The notes below the pieces were generated by a model, which did not search any database, was not told the DNA's origin, and saw only the letters and a list, made by a program, of their open reading frames with translations. Position numbers and translations under genes: made by a program. Of a stretch of 18,639 bases of DNA, positions 14,633 through 18,639 are shown piece by piece (the stretch's first letter is position 1; the number at the start of each line of letters is the position of its first letter). Source of the stretch: an uncultured Eubacteriales bacterium (GTDB lineage: Bacteria; Bacillota; Clostridia; Oscillospirales; Oscillospiraceae); assembly GCA_900549865.1 (NCBI GenBank), contig URPU01000044.1:1-18639 (forward strand). Direction: 5' to 3'.

Positions 14633-14669
14633 AATATAGAGGAGTGTTCACGGGATACTCCTCTATATT
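14633..14669 (+). terminator. 13-bp perfect hairpin between cysS and the transporter gene
   Basis: AATATAGAGGAGT (14633-14645) and ACTCCTCTATATT (14657-14669) pair perfectly around an 11-base loop, starting 13 bases after the cysS stop. Its position suits an intrinsic terminator, but it is followed by CATATACGGGG rather than a T-run, so it may end the cysS transcript only partly or protect its 3' end. It ends 8 bases before the GGGGTG ribosome site of the next gene. Confidence 0.6.
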
Positions 14670-14688
14670 CATATACGGGGTGAATGAA

Positions 14689-15975
14689 ATGAAGAAAATT
14701 TCCGCGCGCATGTGGGCGACGCTGATACTCATCGGCCTTGTCGGCCAGTTTGCATGGACGATAGAGAACATGTATTTCAACGTGTTCCTTTACAACACCA
14801 TATCCACCGACCCGCGCTATATCTCCGCCATGGTCGGGTGGAGCGCCGCCGCGGCGACGCTGACGACGCTGCTGATGGGCGCGCTTTCCGACAGGGTAGG
14901 AAAGCGCAAGCTGTTCATCTGCGCGGGCTACATCCTGTGGGGCATATCTACGGCAGCCTTCGGGCTTATCACGGTCGATAACGCGGCAAAGCTCTTCCCC
15001 GCGCAGGCCGCGGCCGCGGCGGCGGTGATGGTGGTCATACTCGACTGCGTGATGACCTTCTTCGGCTCGACCGCGAACGACGCCGCCTTCAACGCGTACA
15101 TAACCGACTCCATCGACGCCGGGAACCGCGGCAGGACGGAATCCGTGCTGGCGGTGCTGCCGCTTCTGTCGATGCTGATAATTTTCGGCCTTTTCGACGG
15201 CATGACGCAGCGCGGCGAGTGGCAGAGGTTCTTCGCAATCTTCGGCGCGCTTGTCACTTTGGCGGGCGTCGCGGGCATATTTCTTATAAAAGAGCCGGAC
15301 ATCAGCCCCCGGCACGAACCGTATCTGAAAAACCTTGTATACGGGCTTCGCCCGGATGTGATACGGGATAACCGCGCGCTGTACCTCGCCTTTGCGGCGT
15401 TCTGCCTGTTCTCCGTGGCTGTGCAGGTGTTCTTCCCCTATCTCATAATCTACATGCAGAATTACCTCAAGATAGATAATTACGCGCTGGTGCTGGGCGT
15501 GGTGCTGATAACGGCGTCGGTCGTGAGCGTGGCCTCCGGAAAGGCGATAGACCGCGTTGGCAAGCTGCACTTCGTGCTGCCCGCCGCGGCGGTGATGTTC
15601 ATCGGGCTTGTGGGGATGTACTTCGTGCGCAGCATGGCCGGTGTGATGGCGGCGGGCTGCGTGATGATGAGCGGGTACATGCTCGTCACGGCAGTGCTGT
15701 CCGGCGTTATCCGCGACTACACGCCTGAGGGCAAGGCCGGGCATTTTCAGGGCATACGCATGATATTCGGCGTGATGCTGCCGATGATCATCGGCCCCGC
15801 CGTCGGCGCGGCGGTGATACGCGGCTCAGACAGCACGTATGTGGAGCTGGGCGTCGTGAAAACTGTGCCGACGCCGGGCATTTTCCTCGCCGCGGCGATA
15901 GTGCTGCTGCTTATCATTCCCCCGGTGCTGCTGCTGAAAAAGCCGGGCGCGGAAAGCAAGGAGGGCAAGGCATGA
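14689..15975 (+). CDS. MFS transporter, probably for a glycoside
   Basis: This is a 428-residue major facilitator superfamily permease with about 12 hydrophobic helices and the loop 2-3 signature GALSDRVGKRK (64-74). A related loop in the second half (GKAIDRVGKLHF) shows the usual internal duplication. WTIENMYFNVFLYN in the first helix region resembles sugar-cation symporters of the GPH kind, but I cannot fix the substrate. ATG at 14689 is 6 bases after GGGGTG; a GTG at 14680 and upstream codons in the hairpin are less likely. The stop overlaps the start of a family 2 glycoside hydrolase (ATGA), so the permease probably imports the hydrolase substrate. I see no dedicated regulator nearby. Confidence 0.85.
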   Translation: MKKISARMWATLILIGLVGQFAWTIENMYFNVFLYNTISTDPRYISAMVGWSAAAATLTTLLMGALSDRVGKRKLFICAGYILWGISTAAFGLITVDNAAKLFPAQAAAAAAVMVVILDCVMTFFGSTANDAAFNAYITDSIDAGNRGRTESVLAVLPLLSMLIIFGLFDGMTQRGEWQRFFAIFGALVTLAGVAGIFLIKEPDISPRHEPYLKNLVYGLRPDVIRDNRALYLAFAAFCLFSVAVQVFFPYLIIYMQNYLKIDNYALVLGVVLITASVVSVASGKAIDRVGKLHFVLPAAAVMFIGLVGMYFVRSMAGVMAAGCVMMSGYMLVTAVLSGVIRDYTPEGKAGHFQGIRMIFGVMLPMIIGPAVGAAVIRGSDSTYVELGVVKTVPTPGIFLAAAIVLLLIIPPVLLLKKPGAESKEGKA

Positions 15976-17690
15976 GCGCGATGATGACACGCTGGGGCGC
16001 GGCGCTGGACGCCAATGCGGTCCTGCAGGAATATCCCCGGCCGCAGATGGTGCGTGAAAGTTATGTAAATCTTAATGGCTACTGGGATCACGCCATAACG
16101 GACGGCGGCGCGCCGGGCGCGGAATATGACGGGCGCATTCTCGTGCCGTTTTCGCCGGAGGCCCCGCTTTCCGGCGTGGGGCGCAGTCTCGCCCCCGGGC
16201 AGACGCTGTGGTACAGGCGCGCGCTGCCGTGTGCGCGGCAGGCAGGTCTAAGGACGCTGCTGCACTTCGGCGCGGTGGATCAGACGGCGCGCGTATACGT
16301 AAACGGCGCGCTCGCCGCCGAGCATACGGGCGGGTACACCGCCTTTTCCGCGGACATAAGCGCGCTTCTGACCGATGGCGAGAATATACTCACCGTCGCC
16401 GTGCAGGACGCGACGGAGGCCGTTCCCCTCTCCCGCGGGAAGCAGAAAACGAAGCGCGGCGGCATATGGTACACCCCGCAGAGCGGCATATGGCAGACCG
16501 TGTGGATGGAGCACGTGCCGGAGGAATATATCAGCGCGCTGAGGATAACGCCGGACGCAGCGCACGGACAGGTGCGAATCGCGGTGCTGTCCGACGCAGA
16601 GCGTGAATGCTGCATCGTTTTTCAGGGGCGGCGCATAGAGGGGCGCACGAACAGCGGCATCACGGTGTCAGTCGATGCGCCGGAGTTGTGGTCGCCCGAA
16701 TCGCCGAAGCTTTATGAATTCTCCGCGGAGCTGGGCGCAGACAAGGTGGACAGCTATTTTGCCCTGCGCGACGTGGGCGTAGGCAAGGATGAAAAGGGCC
16801 GCCCCTGCCTCATGCTAAACGGCAGGCCGTATTTTCACTCCGGCGTGCTCGATCAGGGCTATTGGCCGGACGGGCTGTACACCGCGCCGAGCGACGCGGC
16901 GCTCGTGTACGACATTGAGCTTATAAAGAGCATGGGCTTCAACATGCTGCGCAAGCACATCAAGATAGAGCCGATGCGCTGGTACTATCACTGCGACAGG
17001 CTGGGCATGCTTGTCTGGCAGGACATGATGAACGGCGGCGGAAAATATGACCCGATAACCATTTCAGCGCCGCTGATAACACGCCGCCACAAGAACGACC
17101 ATGACTATAAGCGCTTCGCCCGCGAGGACGCGGAAGGGCGCGCGCAGTATTACCGGGAGCTGGACGAGCTGACGACACAGCTTTACAACTGCCCGTGCAT
17201 CGTGATGTGGGTGCCGTTCAATGAGGGCTGGGGCCAGTTTGACGCGGCCGAGGCCGTGCGCCGCATTGGGGCGAAGGACGCCACGCGCACCATTGACCAC
17301 GCGAGCGGCTGGCACGACCAGGGCATAGGGCAGATAAAAAGCCTGCACGTCTACTTCTATCCGTACCGCTTCAAGCCCGACGCGCTGGGGCGTGCGGTGG
17401 TGCTGTCCGAATTCGGCGGGTACAATCTGCCCGTTGAGGGGCACACGTGGAACAACGTCAACTTCGGCTACCGCGCGTACAAAACGCGCGAGGCTCTTGG
17501 CAGGGCTTACGCCGCGCTTTTCGCCCGGCAGATATTGCCCGCGCGCGAGGCCGGTCTGGCCGCCAGCGTATATACGCAGCTCAGCGACGTTGAGGATGAG
17601 ATAAACGGCTTCGTCACCTACGACCGCGAGAGCGTCAAGTTCGACGCCGCAGCGGTGAAGGCGATAAACGACAATCTGATATACGGCTGA
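15972..17690 (+). CDS. Glycoside hydrolase family 2 protein
   Basis: This is a cytoplasmic-looking family 2 glycoside hydrolase of 572 residues without a signal peptide. The N-terminal sugar-binding jelly-roll (about 20-180; PQMVRESYVNLNGYWDHAI, then RARVYVNG-type strand TARVYVNG), a short immunoglobulin-like domain (about 185-265) and the TIM barrel (about 275-572) are in the standard order. The acid/base is E418 in FNEGWGQ and the likely nucleophile E480 in SEFGGY. It is short for a beta-galactosidase (about 1000 residues) and close to the smaller beta-glucuronidase-like and uncharacterised GH2 branches. It lacks C-terminal extra domains. The start overlaps the transporter stop. The specific sugar cannot be read from the sequence. 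Confidence 0.9.
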   Translation: MSAMMTRWGAALDANAVLQEYPRPQMVRESYVNLNGYWDHAITDGGAPGAEYDGRILVPFSPEAPLSGVGRSLAPGQTLWYRRALPCARQAGLRTLLHFGAVDQTARVYVNGALAAEHTGGYTAFSADISALLTDGENILTVAVQDATEAVPLSRGKQKTKRGGIWYTPQSGIWQTVWMEHVPEEYISALRITPDAAHGQVRIAVLSDAERECCIVFQGRRIEGRTNSGITVSVDAPELWSPESPKLYEFSAELGADKVDSYFALRDVGVGKDEKGRPCLMLNGRPYFHSGVLDQGYWPDGLYTAPSDAALVYDIELIKSMGFNMLRKHIKIEPMRWYYHCDRLGMLVWQDMMNGGGKYDPITISAPLITRRHKNDHDYKRFAREDAEGRAQYYRELDELTTQLYNCPCIVMWVPFNEGWGQFDAAEAVRRIGAKDATRTIDHASGWHDQGIGQIKSLHVYFYPYRFKPDALGRAVVLSEFGGYNLPVEGHTWNNVNFGYRAYKTREALGRAYAALFARQILPAREAGLAASVYTQLSDVEDEINGFVTYDRESVKFDAAAVKAINDNLIYG

Positions 17691-17709
17691 TACCTTGAAG
17701 CAGCAAATC

Positions 17710-17738
17710 GGGGCGGCGTCCGCAATGGACGCCGCCCC
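17710..17738. terminator. Strong hairpin terminator between convergent genes
   Basis: GGGGCGGCGTCC (17710-17721) and GGACGCCGCCCC (17727-17738) form a perfect 12-bp GC-rich stem with a GCAAT loop, 20 bases after the GH2 stop and 15 bases before the stop of the convergent collagen-like gene. The flanking T-runs are short on both sides (TTCGGTT on the plus strand, GATTTG on the minus strand). It probably serves both genes. Confidence 0.75.
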
Positions 17739-17752
17739 TTCGGTTCGCCGCG

Positions 17753-18478
17753 TCAGGCCAGCTTCACTACCGTAAGCGTGCTGTTGGCATAGGTGTTGCT
17801 CGTGCCGCTGTTGTTCAGCACGGTCAGCGTCTGCGCCGCCGTCGGGCTGACTATCGCGGTGAGGGTTATCCTGTCTCCGCCCGCGGCGGACTGTGTCTCC
17901 GCGGTGACGGCATAGGGCAGCGCCGTGCCGTCGAGCGCAAGGGCCGCGCCGAGAGTTCCGGCATCGGCGACGGAGGCGTCGCTTGCAAACGTGACCAGAT
18001 ACTGCCCCGCCGCAAGCGTCACGCCGGTCGTTCCGGAGGCCGTAATGTCCCCGGTGGAATTTATCACGTTCGTGGGCAGCGCAAGCGCAGAGCCGCTTGC
18101 CACGGTCTGCGCCGCGGCGTTATAGAGCAGCGCGTTCTCATTCGTCGCCGCTGTACCGGCAGGCCCCTGCGGGCCTGTTGCGCCGGTGGCGCCTGTGGCT
18201 CCCGTTGCACCCGTGGGGCCAGCCGGTCCCTGCGGGCCGGTCTCTCCCTGGGGGCCAGCGGGGCCGGTCGCGCCGGTTGCTCCGGTCGCGCCGGTGGGGC
18301 CGACAGGTCCGGCGGGGCCTTGCGGCCCTTGTATCCCCTGCTGTCCCTGCGGCCCGGCGGGGCCCTGCGGGCCCATCGGCCCGGCCGGGCCGACGTTGCT
18401 TCCGCAGCCGCAGCAGCCGCAGCTTCCGTTGCAGTTGTTGGTATATATCTTCGTAGAATAGCTGTCGTTTTCCGCCAT
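17753..18478 (-). CDS. Collagen-like repeat surface protein
   Basis: This is a 241-residue protein in three parts. A short N-terminus carries a Cys cluster (C16, C20, C22, C23, C25: CNGSCGCCGCG). Residues 30-107 are 26 uninterrupted Gly-X-Y triplets, many GPQ, GPA and GAT. A C-terminal domain of about 130 residues rich in Ala, Thr, Ser and Val (LPTNVINSTGDITASG, LAAGQYLVTFASDAS) has the look of the BclA/C1q-like beta-sandwich that trimerises collagen-like proteins. There is no signal peptide or LPXTG anchor. Firmicute proteins of this layout are commonly found on exosporium or spore surfaces, with glycosylation on GXT threonines. GGAGG lies 6 bases before the ATG. The spore location is inferred. 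Confidence 0.85.
   Translation of the reverse strand: MAENDSYSTKIYTNNCNGSCGCCGCGSNVGPAGPMGPQGPAGPQGQQGIQGPQGPAGPVGPTGATGATGATGPAGPQGETGPQGPAGPTGATGATGATGATGPQGPAGTAATNENALLYNAAAQTVASGSALALPTNVINSTGDITASGTTGVTLAAGQYLVTFASDASVADAGTLGAALALDGTALPYAVTAETQSAAGGDRITLTAIVSPTAAQTLTVLNNSGTSNTYANSTLTVVKLA
18186..18392 (-). repeat. Gly-X-Y coding minisatellite
   Basis: The DNA coding for the collagen-like triplets is built from near-repeats of 9 bases, most clearly the runs of GGCGCGACC/GGAGCAACC-type GAT codons at 18190-18215 and 18260-18295. Such tracts expand and shrink by slippage, so the number of triplets probably differs between strains. Confidence 0.6.
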
Positions 18479-18639
18479 GGCTTTCCTCCGAAAGATGGAT
18501 TTGAGGCGGGCTGTGCGAAAGTCTCCCCGCCTGTAACAATCTATGCTGTGCGCCGGGGATATGTGCGGGGGGCAGGGCGCGGGTGGGCATATTAACGGGA
18601 TTTTAACGGGGAAAGTTCTAATTTCTTGAAAGTTTGTTA
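18479..18639. promoter_or_regulatory. Upstream region of the collagen-like gene
   Basis: The region holds no gene. TTAACGGG occurs twice at 18592-18599 and 18603-18610, an 11-base period that would place both copies on one face of the helix. Closer to the gene, on the minus strand, AC (18564-18563) and CATAGATTG (starting 18545) are separated by 17 bases, loosely like the mother-cell sigma-K pattern AC-N16-CATAnnnTA. Both signals are weak and need data. Confidence 0.3.

Noticed and set aside
14011..15744. Minus-strand open frame of 577 codons across cysS and the transporter gene
   Set aside because: It spans two well-supported genes and their intergenic hairpin and its product is a low-complexity His/Arg-rich shadow.
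18186..18461. Plus-strand proline/valine-rich repeat protein opposite the collagen-like gene
   Set aside because: The PVAPVAP-type repeats are simply the complement of Gly-X-Y codons; the minus strand has the ribosome site, start and terminator.

Overview
The window looks like a chromosomal segment of a GC-rich, Gram-positive member of the Clostridia (Oscillospiraceae-like is my guess). The grounds are a YlmH-type S4 protein, a YacP/Rae1-type NYN domain, the DUF1385 (YqhQ)-prmC and recA-recX-rimO-pgsA gene order, strong Shine-Dalgarno sites throughout, and a collagen-like protein with a Cys cluster of the kind often found on spore or cell surfaces. Coding DNA is GC-rich but uses many ATA isoleucine codons. 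I see no tRNA, rRNA, CRISPR array or intact insertion sequence.

Layout. (1) Positions 1-1200 are visibly more AT-rich and hold debris on the minus strand: two C-terminal tails that look like polymorphic-toxin ends, each followed by a small immunity-like gene. The first tail is cut off at its 5' end and its partner gene is frameshifted. The second tail carries a stop and a frameshift, but its 67-residue partner is intact. An intrinsic terminator closes the unit. (2) Positions 1295-5723, minus strand: an 861-residue translational GTPase of the Tet(M)/EF-G type fused to a C-terminal YacP/Rae1-like NYN nuclease domain, overlapping by 14 nt a YlmH-family S4 RNA-binding gene, then a NahK-like sugar kinase. 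(3) Positions 5724-5958: an AT-rich divergent promoter region. (4) Positions 5959-14619, plus strand: response regulator, histidine kinase, DUF1385 membrane protein, prmC, recA, recX, rimO, pgsA and cysS, tightly spaced with several stop/start overlaps, ending near a 13-bp hairpin. (5) Positions 14689-17690, plus strand: an MFS transporter overlapping a glycoside hydrolase family 2 gene. (6) A 12-bp-stem terminator at 17710-17738 separates this from a convergent collagen-like gene (17753-18478, minus).

How the genes fit. The most striking unit is the GTPase-NYN fusion coupled to ylmH. It joins an EF-G-like factor that should enter the ribosomal A-site, a domain whose stand-alone homologue (Rae1) cleaves mRNA in the A-site, and a protein family implicated in ribosome quality control. 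Together they suggest a compact stalled-ribosome rescue module. The loop that Tet(M) uses against tetracycline is not conserved, so a plain tetracycline-resistance label is probably wrong. The MFS/GH2 pair is a small glycoside uptake-and-hydrolysis unit. The long plus-strand run is mostly housekeeping: DNA repair, release-factor and S12 modification, phosphatidylglycerol synthesis and tRNA charging, headed by a two-component system.
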